Below are positions 31,857 to 42,999 of a DNA stretch of 64,000 bases, piece after piece. The notes beneath the pieces were generated by a model. The model was not told the DNA's origin and did no database searches. It saw nothing but the letters and a program-made list of their open reading frames with translations. The position numbers and the translations under genes are program-made. Numbering within the stretch: position 1 is the stretch's first letter; every line of letters begins with the position of its first letter. The stretch covers positions 61,643 through 125,642 of the forward strand of contig WEDG01004009.1 in NCBI GenBank assembly GCA_017591395.1, in the 5' to 3' direction. Source of the DNA: Schistocephalus solidus (Eukaryota > Platyhelminthes > Cestoda > Diphyllobothriidea > Diphyllobothriidae).

Positions 31857-34800
31857 TGTGGAGCCGACTTCGTAAACCTCAGACAAGACAGCAAAAGTAT
31901 GTTCTTAAAGGTAGGCAAAGAAACCTCTGGTGACGTTGGAAGGCCCCTTCGACCTGGAAAAGGAAAACCAGTAGCTTTATTAAACGGAAGGAGTGAGATA
32001 TAAATGAAAACAATGCAAGCGGCAGAAATAGCAAGGTAAGCAACCGAAAAATAAAAAAAAACTCAGGAGGGTGAAGCTTTGAGTAGTGCTTGCAGAGAGT
32101 GAACAGAGTAAATTCCTAACGTAATACTTAGATGGGTTGTGGAGACAGCGGCTGTGCTCTTTTCCAGTCACATATCTTAGTGAAAAAATGAGCAGTTTAG
32201 GGCTGCAGAAGAAAGCCAAAAAACTTCCATACATGCTGACTTCACAAATTCACCGACAGTTAACGATTAAGTTGAAAATTATGAACGGAAGCCGGCAAGA
32301 GATATGCTGTATAGTGAAGGTACAGTAGGTATTCGAGACAAATGATCTCAATGGCAAGTAATAGGCCGAAATAACCTAGCTGGCAAACTGAAGAAAAGTC
32401 ACAGTTTTTAAGTTTCGCCAAAATTACTGGAAAGCGTGTTTTTGTAATAGTGACTAATGAAACTCTGTAAAAATTAAAACGAGCACCGGCCGAAAACCAT
32501 TTGTAGTTTAACGCTTAGCAACATTCTCAGAGGGAAGAAATCAGGGGGAGGGAAATTCAAGCAGAGAAGTGGGAAAGAGACAGAGTGGAACGCAGCCTAA
32601 TAAGAATGCACTTTAGGGGTACGGAAGGAAATAAAAATCGAACAAGCAAAATAAACAAAGTCTACATTTTGCTCGAACATATGCAACACCCCGCAAATAG
32701 GCCGTAATATGTAACTCGAAGACCACTCTTAGTTACGGGAAGGAGTGGAAAGTGAAATAAGGTGTTTTGTCTTGTCAGCATTAGGGAATGTTAATTGGTC
32801 AGCAAGAGGGTGGCTGCAAACTAGAACAAAAAATAGAATTCCTTGGAATTTCATGATTTGTGCAATCTATATTCCGTCGATTAAATACGCGTCCTAAAAT
32901 GGTGAACAGCGGTAGACGCGCGGCCAAAAAAACATTGCGAAAACAATGCGAGGGGTCGATAGTACCTTCCGGAAGTGTACCTGAGTAAGGTGTTCTGTAT
33001 CGTTTGACAGCAGTGCTCAACCCGTACCATAAAGGAAAATATGTGTTTATTTAGAGGTAAGTGGCAGGGTTACGTTGTATAACAGTTAAGTCGTGGAACT
33101 CGAATACACCTTAAGCTGAAAGATGGCGTTGAGAATTTCATGTAGTCCGGATTTCCAATACCTTACTAAATTGTACTTGGTGCAGCTGTGATCATGCCTG
33201 ATATAGCCGGCCTCGATGATGCCACGTATTAACCAAATTTCTAGACCTAAGATTTGATACCTCATCATAGTACTCCATTGTAACGCACCAAGAGACAGAA
33301 CAGGTTGTTTAAGTGGAGTGAATACTCACTTTTGGGGCGAGCCCAGGATAGGGTCAGAGTGATCGATTGTCGGTGAAGAAACTGGTGCCCCTTTCACTCT
33401 CAAACGCTGATCCCAGTTCCCACGGGTATCATCGCCACATATCGTATCATCGTCTCATGCTTAATGTTAGCATCCCCTCGTCCCGACCCTGTTGTAGCCC
33501 ACAGACCTGCACACCCCACCGGTTATCCAAAGAACATGAGAGAATTCCCCCCACTCCATACGGGAAGAGTCTACGTGTAACGCTCCCTTCCTTATTTTAT
33601 GTGTACCTTTTTATATATTTATATCTTTCTTATTAAAAGAATTCGTTGTTTACGTTTCTGCTGTTTCTTCTAACGACTACTGCATTCGCGTGATCGGCAT
33701 GATGCTTAGCGACTCTGTTCAGTAATCGCACAATCTAAACACGACTACAGGTGCTTTACTCACCCGTGTGCTGGCCAACCTCGAAGTCTTCGGCCGCTAA
33801 ACCATCTTTGGGAGAGGGGGCTAACGTTATTTGGGGTTCAGGGGATCATTACCTTAAATTGACGAACTGCTTATAACAACACAAGAAGCCACTGCGTCAA
33901 TACATATTTAAGAGGATTAGTGGTAGATAAGCACTGCAAGGACTGAAAATTGCAATCATTATGCAAATTTGAAATGCAAAAAGTAAGCATTTCCCACTTA
34001 AAATAAAGCAAGTTAGCCGAAGGTAACCAAATGGATAACCGAATAGAAAAGACTTGATGTGGGCGGAAAAGGCGGCTTCAACCTCCGTTCCATTATTAAG
34101 GGCAGTGCAAAGAAATTTTCCTGTAGAGAAAAAGTTTGAATACTTTGGAATTCTTTTAAGGAGTTCAGTTTGGCTATGGATCAACTGGAACCATTGGCTT
34201 AGAAAAGAAAACAAGTGGTCTTCACGACCACGCAAGCAGATATTGTTTAGGCGTACCAAGAAACAGATTACAGCAAGTTAGTGTTAATGCGAAGTCAGGG
34301 CTTACAGACAGCTGCCAATTTACGCTGACATGTCTGGGAGGAGACGCAGATGAGGACCAAAAGTAAAAACCTAGAGATTCCAATTAATAAAGAAATAGTG
34401 ACCTATTTCGTTCGTCGAGTAGAACAACTAAGAAAACGGGCAAAGTCAGAAACTCAAGGAAGTCTAAAGAGCTGCTGGGGCATTTTCTACGCAAATGTCG
34501 GGAGTCTCTCGATTTGCTTAGGAAAAAGCCCCAGCGTTGTAAAACAAACAATTTGTACAATCGTAGCTGAAACCTTCGTTGAGACGATATATAAATCACA
34601 AAAAGCTACAACATAACGTCCACGTAAAAGAAAAATTATTTCTCAAGATAAATGAGTAATTGCTGCGACCATGAGAGTTAACCTTGATTATTATAATCGT
34701 TTTCGGAAAATTTTCAGCAGAGGATAAAACCTGCCTCTCGACTAAAATTCCATCCTATATTTTAAAAAATGACAAATAAATTTTGTGCAGAAGTAATTCA

Positions 34801-35353
34801 CGTTACTACACCAGGAGATAGCACGAGGAACTCAAATTCTGTTGTTCTCAAGAGCAGCAAACAATAAACGAGTCATTCCATCCATCCGTCCGCCTATATT
34901 TCAGCCCAGAAAAATAAACATTCGAATCGTTAAAAAAATCCAGTTTACATTCTTCAGTTATCGGAAAATCTACACTTGGGTAACATTCCCCATGTTTTTG
35001 CACATATTCATATGCGTGTAAAACTAAATATGGGTTAGAAGATGGGTCGTATAAATACGAGTTTGTGGTAGAAGTGAACAAACCCTAATAGCGATGATAT
35101 ACGATTCGAAACTCGACTGGTCGTACGTCCATCGTAGCTAGAATTTGATTGGTTGCTAGTGCACCTCGAAAACGCGTCGCTAAGGGCGCAAGAGAATGCT
35201 CCCAGCGTTATTGGCAAATCGATCGGGCACTGAGCTCTCAATCACGCGCGCGCCGTGCCTCGCCATTTCCTGTGCTCTCGTGCTGCGATGCGGTCGCTTA
35301 ACTGCCTGCACCCCTGTTTTGTTTATACTGACCTTTTTTGCTTTTTTTGCAGA
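31857..35353. other. Gene-poor stretch upstream of the transporter
   Basis: This should include the transporter promoter just above 31856. No element can be named with confidence. Open frames up to 120 codons (33897-34259 minus, 34350-34616 plus) have no recognisable domains. At 33400-33650 a more C-rich segment ends in TATTAAAAGAATTC after a T/A-rich run and may be the 3' part of an unidentified repeat. Confidence 0.45.
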
Positions 35354-35857
35354 ATGTTTTGAGCAGTATCTAAAAGAACACTTAGGAGACGTGCTCAGAA
35401 AGGCTTTCTAGATGATTTACGTCAAATTGCCGATAATATGAGGAAAATGTATCTGTCCGACGCATTTTCATCATCATATCATCTGACCTCTTCCTCTTGT
35501 TTGTCATATGATGACTTGGACTCAGAGATTTCCTCTGCTGATGAGGAGATTAGTTGGGTGTCAGATATATCTGACTTGGTTGCAAACAACTCTTCAAGCA
35601 CACCTACAATTGAAGAGGAACCAACGGTTCGAGAGGCTATGAGTTCATGGGCAGTACGCTCGCGTATACCATTGATTCATCTGAGCAGTCTTCTGAAGAT
35701 TATCAGACGGCTGACCTCAGACCTTCCTGCAGACGCACGAACGCTGTTGGGTGGGGCAAGTGCTGTTTCAACGGTAACGGCAATGGGCAGTGGTGAGTAC
35801 GTTCATTTACGTCTTGTTAAACCGTTAGCTGAGAAGTTTCAAGACCCTACCAGGTGA
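35354..35857 (+). pseudogene. Tnp2/CACTA-like transposase N-terminal region, copy 1
   Basis: The frame starts with an ATG at 35354 but has a stop as its third codon, then reads SKRTLRRRAQKGFLDDLRQI, the basic start typical of animal proteins with a Tnp2-type transposase domain. An acidic, serine-rich stretch follows. Then comes the conserved helical block [19 protein letters not shown]...LPADARTLLGG and MGSGEYVHLRLVKPLAEKF. In relatives this region precedes the transposase domain (IHIDGLPLFKSS-type), which is not found before the next gene. The domain order recurs, diverged, at 40010-40500, so two relics of related elements are present. Without the early stop the exon would be intact. Confidence 0.6.
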
Positions 35858-36001
35858 CTAATAGGCAAAAGTGTTTAGCTATTTTTAGCTATTTTACATT
35901 CATAATCCCTTCTTTTCCTTTTGGGCTGTAGCTCATTATGTCTGACGATGAAATTCATACTGGACGTCCCAGAAGGAACACGAAATTTTCAATAGATCAA
36001 C

Positions 36002-36848
36002 ATGTTTATGTCACAAACTAGCCCACCGTCTCATCCTCATTGGTATTCAGAACAATTACCACCGTTAACGCTGTTTCAGGACAATTCATTGGGAAGCAGT
36101 CCTTCAAGTCAAACACTGCCAATTGCACAGTCTCCCTCCTACGCGGGTAAGCTAATACCTTAAAAGGACAATTTCCATAGACGGCAGTAGGCGCCACCGG
36201 AAAAAGGTGAGGTGGTCACAGAATCACACACCAAAGGCACTAATCAGGCAAAGCTTACCATCGATGGTACATGCAGTGCCATACACAAGAATTGCACCAT
36301 TTGCATGACATTAAGGTTGAGGTGGCTGCATTGCGGCGACTTCTGGAGGAACGTTTGGTGATCTCTGCCACCCAAGCACCCCAACCGTCGTCAAAATGTC
36401 AAATATTTAAATCAATGTTGGCCCTAGATGAACTGGACGCCTTAACCGAAGACTTCACAGAAAAGTCCTTCAGGGAGCAATTGGTAGGTGGCCTGCAAAT
36501 TATAAACCATCTTACTAGGTTACATATTTAGCTTCCTTTGGTGGCAATAGCGTCAGCAATTTTGCTGATCGCATTTTTTCTGCCGTTTTTGCTGAGGAGG
36601 TTACCTACACCTTGACTTTAAACGGTACGCCTTTTTGTTTCCCCTCTCTACGCTGTTATTTTGGGTAAGTAAAAGCATATTAATTACTTAATCATGTTGC
36701 CGCATGAGGTTTTTAATTGGTGGAATAATCCACAAAAGCCGACAAATTACAGCTGGAGAGGGCTTTAAAGAATGCCTATAAGAAAGCATACAATTGCCTA
36801 CACAAAAGAGGCCTTAAGGCTACCCTCGCGAAGGGTCTTGACGGTTAG
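36002..36848 (+). CDS. Putative spliced gene with a DUF4806-like C-terminus
   Basis: Five candidate exons give one open frame of about 201 codons: 36002-36146, 36181-36266, 36316-36487, 36532-36624 and 36739-36848, ending in TAG. The 34-base intron (GTAAGC...CATAG) and the 44-base intron (GTGGCC...TTTAG) restore the frame exactly; the 49- and 114-base ones are less certain. The protein has a Ser/Pro-rich start (SQTSPPSHPHWYSEQ), a basic stretch (GSRRHRKKVRW) and a short helix (VEVAALRRLLEERL). It then has LDELDALTEDFTEKSFREQL joined to VASFGGNSVSNFADRIF, which resembles the DUF4806 domain found in many uncharacterised animal proteins of transposon origin. The absence of internal stops in the spliced model contrasts with the transposase relics on both sides. 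It may be the second gene of the Tnp2-like transposon. Confidence 0.5.
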
Positions 36849-37199
36849 TCAAATTTGTTAACATTGTCTGCAACAATCGCCTGCATTAAAAATGAAGCTG
36901 ATTATTATGCTTTTATAATTAGCATTTCAAAGTCCATTGTGTACTCACGCACAGACTAAATTCATTGCCTTTGCATTTTAGAGGGGAGATCCATTGAACC
37001 GGCGGATGGATTGCCGGATCCCTCGATACAGGATTAGTCCTCAATTTTGAACACTTTTTAAACAAAACATACATTACTTTCTTGCTCAGTCTTACGAGAG
37101 TCACCTTATCATTGGTAAAAATTGTCTCAGAATGTAATGGGGGTCATTTTTAAAGCGTTTACCTAGTTGGGGGGTCTACTGAAAGAGAAAGGGGTTCCG
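36849..37199. other. Non-coding stretch
   Basis: Follows the stop codon of the DUF4806-like frame. Nothing recognisable apart from the 3' flank. It may hold the 3' untranslated region. Confidence 0.4.
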
Positions 37200-37229
37200 C
37201 TGTGGGGTTGAAAAATGAGATACCAATTT

Positions 37230-37342
37230 TTCAGATCCGATTCTCGTACGAATTAGGCGGTCATGGTAGTATCCGATTCGCGTCCGATCATTCGTACAGT
37301 CATATCCGATTCGCGTCCGATTCGCGTACGAATTGTTATTAG
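37230..37342 (+). repeat. Cluster of CCGATTCGCGTCCGAT-type motifs
   Basis: Within about 110 bases the motif (A)TCCGATTC(G/T)CGT(A/C)CGA(A/T) appears about five times, some abutting. Two instances continue into CGTACGAAT followed a few bases later by TTAGG. It is CpG-rich against an AT-rich background. It may be a DNA transposon end or a short tandem repeat. Confidence 0.6.
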
Positions 37343-37345
37343 GGA

Positions 37346-37814
37346 AGTAAAGTGAAGTAGCAGCTAAAGTGTAAAAGGTGTAGAAATGTTCACAAGAAAC
37401 GAATGCTCAAAAGGGGATGCAAAAAATTAAATTTAAAAGGTGCAAAAGAATAAGAAAAACTGAACATGATGGTGATGTATAGAATGAATAGTGAAGACCC
37501 TACCAGCACATGACCCAGCCAGTAGAGGGGACTGAGAGAGGGTCAGAAGGGGCCAATCCCCATCGACTTTCAGGCCATATTTAAACTATGGTCCGGCTTC
37601 TTGTAAAGATTTGAAAAGGTGTTAATGTTTGAATTTAAACGCAAAACGGCAATATTTATAACATAAAATACTGCTTCAGCCTAATTATAGGGTGCTTTGA
37701 TGAACTGATTTGGGGTGTTTTGTTTAAGTCAGCCATTTAGATGCAAATAGTCTACATAGCGCGTGCCGGCCTGCCGTGTTACTTGTACGACTGACCTCTT
37801 GTTCGCAAAGCTGC
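37346..37814. other. Non-coding stretch before the LINE
   Basis: About 470 bases between the motif cluster and the start of the CR1-like LINE. No coding or repeat feature recognised. Confidence 0.4.
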
Positions 37815-39855
37815 TGATACTCAGGTAGGTAATCCAGAGTTCTGGAGATGTTTTATAAGTATAAAACACAGAGAAACAAAATGAGAAGCCTTATTCTTAA
37901 AACGCGAAGAGAACTTGAGAAGACTTTGCTGCAAAATGCAACGCAGAATCCAAAGTTAGTCTACAGTTACCTCCGTAGATGTACAAGGAATATACATCAA
38001 ATACCGCAGATTAAGACTGCTGTGGGCGTCGAAATTTCTGAAAACAGGGAAAAAGCCGAGTAATTTTCACAGTTCTACCGCTCAGTCTTCACAAACGAAG
38101 CAAGGTTCCTTCGTCCCTCAGTGGATAACCCGCCTACTGCAAACATTAGCCTCATACCATTCTCAGAATTTCTGATCCAAAAGGAATAAAAAGAACTAAA
38201 AGAGTCAAAATCCCCAGGACCATACGAGCTTCCACCCAAGCTTCTGAAAGAATTCGCCAATGAACTTTCCGCACCTCTGTCAGTGCTCTTTCAAAAGTCA
38301 TTTGACTCCGGAGCACTTCCTTTCGATTGGAAGCTGGCACATATAACTCCCTTGTACAAAAGCGGTAGCCGGGCGTCAGTGACAAACTACAGGCCCATAA
38401 GCTTTCCATACATCCTTGGCAAAATTATGGGAAGGATCATCAAGAGCGAATTGGTGAAATTCCTAGAGACTCAAAATTTGTTATCAAGCTGTCAACACGC
38501 GTTCAGAAAAGGAAGATCATGCACAACGAATTTGCTGTATTCGCTCCAGAGGTGGATCCAAGCACTTGAAGATAGACACGTGGTTCACATTGCCTTCATT
38601 GACTTTCAAAAGGCCTTCGATACTGTGCCGCACGATAGAATGCTGTACAAGCTAGAAAGAATTGGAATCAGAGGTTACCTCCTCAAGTGGATCGAAAACT
38701 TCCTCGTGGGTCGGCGCCAGATTGTGTGCATCGGTCAAGAGAGGTCAAATTCTGCTGCGGTCGAGAGTGGGGATCCTGAGGGTTCGGTACTGGGGCCAAT
38801 ACTGTTTTTAATATACGTGAACGATTGTGTCAGGAATCTCGACTGTAAAGCAGCAATGTTTGCCGATGACATTATAATCTGGAATGTAATCCAGAGTCCT
38901 GCTGACGAAGATAAAATGCAGATCAACCTAAATCGGTTGGAGGAGTGTTCGAATCATTGGCTTTTGCGGTTCAACGTCGATAAGTGTACAATACTTCGCT
39001 TAGGCAGCCAATCTGGATCTGCCGAAATTAGAAGTTACTTTCTCAACGGTGAAGCCTTAAAGGACGTGGAAACCCAAAAGGACCTTGTGTGCTGACGACC
39101 ACCACCTTAAAACCATCGTCTCACTGCTCGAAAGTGGCGAAGAGAGCAGTTGCGGTGTTGCATGCCATCAGACGAGCCTTTTTGGATTTCGATGAAGATC
39201 TCTTCGCTAAGACTTTTGGAACATTCACCAGGCCGCATTTGGAATATGCTATGCAAGCCTGGAAACCCCTGACAGTTCAAGATCAGAACTGTCTCGAAAG
39301 AGTACAGAGGAAAGCCACCAAAATGGTTAGAAATCAAAGCTCCTTGCCATATCCAACCCGCCTAATGAATCTTAATCCGTTCCCTTTGAATTATATGCAA
39401 ATGCGTGGTGATCTCCTGCAGACATTCCGTATTGTGAAGGAATTGGATTGTTGCCTGCATTTCTCGGACTTCTTTGAATTTGCCGCCAAGACTAATCTCC
39501 GAGGTCACTCATCGAAACTGCGTGTCCAGCAGGCGAGACTGGATGTGCGCAAGTTATCCTTCTCTGTCAGAGTGGTTAAACCATGGAATGCCCTCCCTGA
39601 TGACGTTGTTATGTCACCATCGCTGGAAAGTTTTAAAAGGAACCTTGACAGTTTTATGTTCCAAAACGAGCCTGAGCGATGAGGAATTTATCTTAACTCT
39701 CGAGAGTCGTGCACCACTTGTCATATTTTATGACCGCCTTTTGTATCTTTGCAACCCACACGGTTTCTCTATACACCGCACATAATTTTACGTTACAAAT
39801 AGGGTACTCAAAAGCCTACGCCTATTTCCCTCAATAAATTGTATTGAAAAAAAAT
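37815..39855 (+). mobile_element. CR1-like LINE, 5'-truncated (copy 1)
   Basis: A non-LTR retrotransposon fragment starting just before the RT domain and reaching a 3' end with CAATAAATTGTATTG followed by an A-rich tail near 39840-39855. The endonuclease and ORF1 are missing. It lies between the two Tnp2-like relics, so it probably inserted into, or between, them. Confidence 0.85.
37848..39682 (+). pseudogene. CR1-like LINE reverse transcriptase
   Basis: The reading frame has a stop after EKAE near 38060 and resumes with SVFTNE. It continues through YKSGSRASVTNYRPISF (motif 1-2 region), HAFRKGRSCTTNLL, motif A IAFIDFQKAFDTVPHDRM, a changed motif B (SGDPEGSVLGPILFLIYVND instead of SGVPQGS) and motif C MFADDIIIW. 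A frameshift near 39085 leads into 39089-39682, the conserved C-terminal region (HLEYAMQAWKP, LERVQRKATKMV, NALPDDVVMSPSLESFKRNL). The two aspartates of FADD and the motif A Asp are present, but the breaks and altered motif B make it dead. Confidence 0.88.
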
Positions 39856-40009
39856 AAATTTGCTACCTAGTGCCTTTTAAATTTCATGTTTAGTTACGAA
39901 TGCTGTAGTTAAATGTAAAATATTAACGGTTAATTTGGTAGCTTACTGAATGTTAAATATGCCCTTATATCGGTCATACATTGTGATCTGTTGTCTATGC
40001 AAAGTAACC

Positions 40010-41560
40010 ATGAAGCGTAAATATTACGGAATAAAGAGGTGCACTGTGTATAAGCGGGTATTGCGTGCTACGCATGCGTATTATGCTGCTACCGAAGTTG
40101 CAGATGGTCCTTCACCATCTTTGTCGTGGGCGTCTTACCCCTCACTGGAGCCTCAAATGCCCGAAATCTTTCCCAAGGTTTCTAATGGTAGGTTTTCAGA
40201 CAATGTTATTCTGAGTTGGAGTCCAGAATCAATAGGGGTCACGGAACAGTCAAGAGAATTACAAGGCAGATGTTTTTTATATGATTTGCAGGACGTCTGC
40301 TAGAAGATGAACAAGCCGCTAGCCACCGTGAAAGCTTTGCTGGAGATGCTCCGTCCTTTCCACCCAAAGGTTCAATAGGAGCCAAGAACGTTATTGCGTA
40401 CTCCAAGTTCTTGCATTAACAAGGTCCTGAAGAACGGGAGCTATGTCCATATGGGCCTTGGGTGTGGTTTACTAGATGAGTTAAACCACCGGCGAGAAGC
40501 TTAAATTCCTGAAATGGGCATCCAGTTGCACATCGATGGGATGAAGTTTTTTAAAGGATCAGGACAATGCCTCTGGCCTATTCTTGCTCGGGTAAACAAC
40601 CCGGTATTTGGCCGGCCGTTTGTAGTAGATGTGTTCTCTGGATTTGGCAAGCCGGAGCCACTGGATTATTTTCTGAGCGATTGCATTGATGAATTGAAAT
40701 AAATTTTGGGAGTTGGCCTACTGGTTCCACAAACTGGGGAAATAATGAAAGTTAAATTATCCAATGTGACATGCGACTCAACGGCTCGCTCATATGTCCG
40801 GCAGGGGAAAGCCCACAATGGACACTATGGATGCGAAAGGTAAGTCGTTTGGTGAAGGTAATGGAAAACACTCTAGGTGCTGTCATATTGGAATTTCTAT
40901 TGCTAACCGCATGACGTTCCCCGTGTATAGCGGGCGTCTTCGCGACGACCCTTCTTTTCGATCACGGAAGCAGGGAATCCACCACAAAGGCATATCGCCT
41001 TTCGATGAGTTACCTATCGACATGGTTAGTAGCTTTCCAACGGAAAACATGCACCTGGTGTTCTTGGGTGTAATTCGGAAGTTACTTAATCAGTGGAGAT
41101 TGTGGTAATAGGTTTTTTTTTCCAGCACTTAATGAGGGCGTTCCACGATATTTACAGCTACCCCGCAGCTCCCCTGCCATCTTCCACAATGGTCATGTGC
41201 TGTTCGCGGAAGCAGCGGACAACGTGGTACTGATCGGTAGCAGATCGTGCGTTCTTACATCTATTACCTCTAATGGAATACAGTACCATCCGTTTGTTGA
41301 CTGTTAAGACTTTTTTACAGCGTCCATTTCTTCTTCTAGCTTTTTCATGTTTAAAGACTCAACATTGGCAACTAGTCCTTCGACTTCAACCCTTTCTGAT
41401 ATTATATGTAAATTTGTCGCTTTTAACATTGATGATCACTTGATTCTCATTCCTTTGTGCAAACGTTCCAAAAATAATGACTGTTTCCATATGTTATTTT
41501 CACTTGTATTTTTCAAAGTTTTCCATACACATGCGTTTAAATCAAATATAAATGCATAAT
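40010..41560 (+). pseudogene. Tnp2/CACTA-like transposase relic, copy 2
   Basis: The ATG at 40010 begins MKRKYYGIKRCTVYKRVLRA, a basic start like copy 1. In another frame comes LATVKALLEMLRPFHP, a stop, EPRTLLRTPSSC, NGSYVHMGLGCGLLDEL, a stop, then the transposase signature IQLHIDGMKFFKGSGQCLWP. It continues PFVVDVFSGFGKPEPLDYFL, a stop, VKLSNVTCDSTARSYVRQGK, HNGHYGCER joined over a 37-base intron to CCHIGISIANRMTFP, and SSFPTENMHLVFLGVIRKLL. Near 41395-41475 SDIICKFVAFNIDDHLILIP resembles the C-terminal end of these proteins. A large middle part, including later catalytic residues, is missing. At least three stops make it non-functional. The GCERCCHIG cysteines match the conserved zinc-knuckle-like GCDKC block. 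Confidence 0.72.
40840..40876 (+). other. 37-base micro-intron in the transposase relic
   Basis: GTAAGTCG at the start and CTCTAG at the end. Removing it joins TGCGAAAG to GTGCTGTC, giving the conserved C-x2-C block without a gap. It indicates that the transposase gene is spliced like host genes. Confidence 0.75.
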
Positions 41561-42271
41561 TTGCTTTTAAATCATGTGTGATATTTGTAGATGTACTGCG
41601 TGGTTGAAGTTATCAATGAAAAAAGCGTGGCCGCTGTGGCCAAAGCTTGGTTTGTGAATGAGCACTGCGTTATGTGGCCAAACGGGGTGTAGGGGTACTA
41701 GTTAGGGGGCAGCACCACACAGCTTGCATTTGGTCGCTCCATGTGTCTCGTACAGGTGGTGAATGCTCCTGTGGCCGCCTCTAACTGGTACCCAACTCTC
41801 ACCTGTGGCTCCTCGAAGTTGGGTTCTTCCCAGCGGCCACACCCTGGGCAACCGTCACGACCGGCGGGCTAAACCAGGTGAGGTCTCCGGTGTTGTGTGT
41901 GTCTCCACACTCGGTATGTCTGACTCCCGAACTTCCCACCTCCCCCTTCTCAAAAAGTCCTACGGTGGGGGCGACAGCAACCCCGTAGGCGGCCCAGACT
42001 AACTCGGGTCGTTCTCCCACTAAAACAAATCAATAACCCATAGTGGAGTTCGGCAGCCGTCTGGGATGTCCGAGCAGCCCTAGTTAGGGATAGCATTGCT
42101 TGCCTCCTCGCGGAGGAAGGGGCTAGAAAATGTGCCCTACAAAATGCTGGGTCTCACGTCTTCTGAGGCCGGCCACGGCTAGCAGATCGCAAACTACGCG
42201 GTCGTAAAACTCAAACAAACAACAATACCCTCCGTCCCCATTCCCCTCGCCATACTCTCCAGGCTGCTCCG

Positions 42272-42990
42272 GTGAGTCCACTCACACTAGCAGCCTGGAA
42301 TATTCGCTCCCTTTTAGACAATCCTAGGAGCAACCGGCTGGAACGGAGGATGGCGCTAGTCGCTCGGGAACTGGCGCGGCAGAGCGACGCGACGCTGGTG
42401 TTGCCTTTGCCATCCGTAACGACATTGTTGGACGTCCGCCCTGTCTGCCGCAGGGTATCAATGATCGCCTGATGAGCCTCTGCCTGCCTCTTCGCGGTGA
42501 CCAGTTCGCCACCATCATCAGCGCCTACGCTCCCCCAATGACGAGCTCTGATGCGGTGAAGGAAAAATTCTACGAGGACCTGCACGCCTAGCTGGCGACT
42601 GTGCTGAAAGAGGACAAGTTAATTGTCCTTGGTGACTTCAATGCCCGCGTCGGGACGGACCACGCTGCCTGGCAGGGAGTGCTGGGTCCCCACGGTCTCG
42701 GTAGCTGCAACGATAACGGCCTCCTTCTTCTGCGCACGTGTTCGGAACACCGTCTCCTGCTGACCAACACCGTTTCCCGCCTTCCAACGCAGGAGAAGGC
42801 CACGTGGATGCACCCTCGGTCGTGGCACTGGCATCTGCTGGACTATGTTCTCGTCAAGAGGCGAGATCGACAGGACGTGCTGGTAACCAAGGCGATCCGC
42901 GATGCCGATGGTTGGACAGATCACCGCCTCGTCATCTCTCAGATGAGGCTCCGACTGCAACCCCGACGAAGGCCCCAAGGTAAGAGGCCG
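42272..42990 (+). pseudogene. RTE-like APE endonuclease domain with internal deletion
   Basis: Starts [21 protein letters not shown], the expected first strand (N catalytic-site residue in WNIR). It then jumps at about 42385, by frame change and loss of roughly 45 codons, to [13 protein letters not shown] sequence. The missing segment normally holds the catalytic Glu of the SETR motif. A stop at the end of EDLHA (about 42590) precedes [15 protein letters not shown] (GDFN, catalytic) and [10 protein letters not shown] (TDH, catalytic). The frame then continues without a break past 42990, through a region that resembles a spliced intron but is coding. Confidence 0.82.
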
Positions 42991-42999
42991 CCATGTAAG

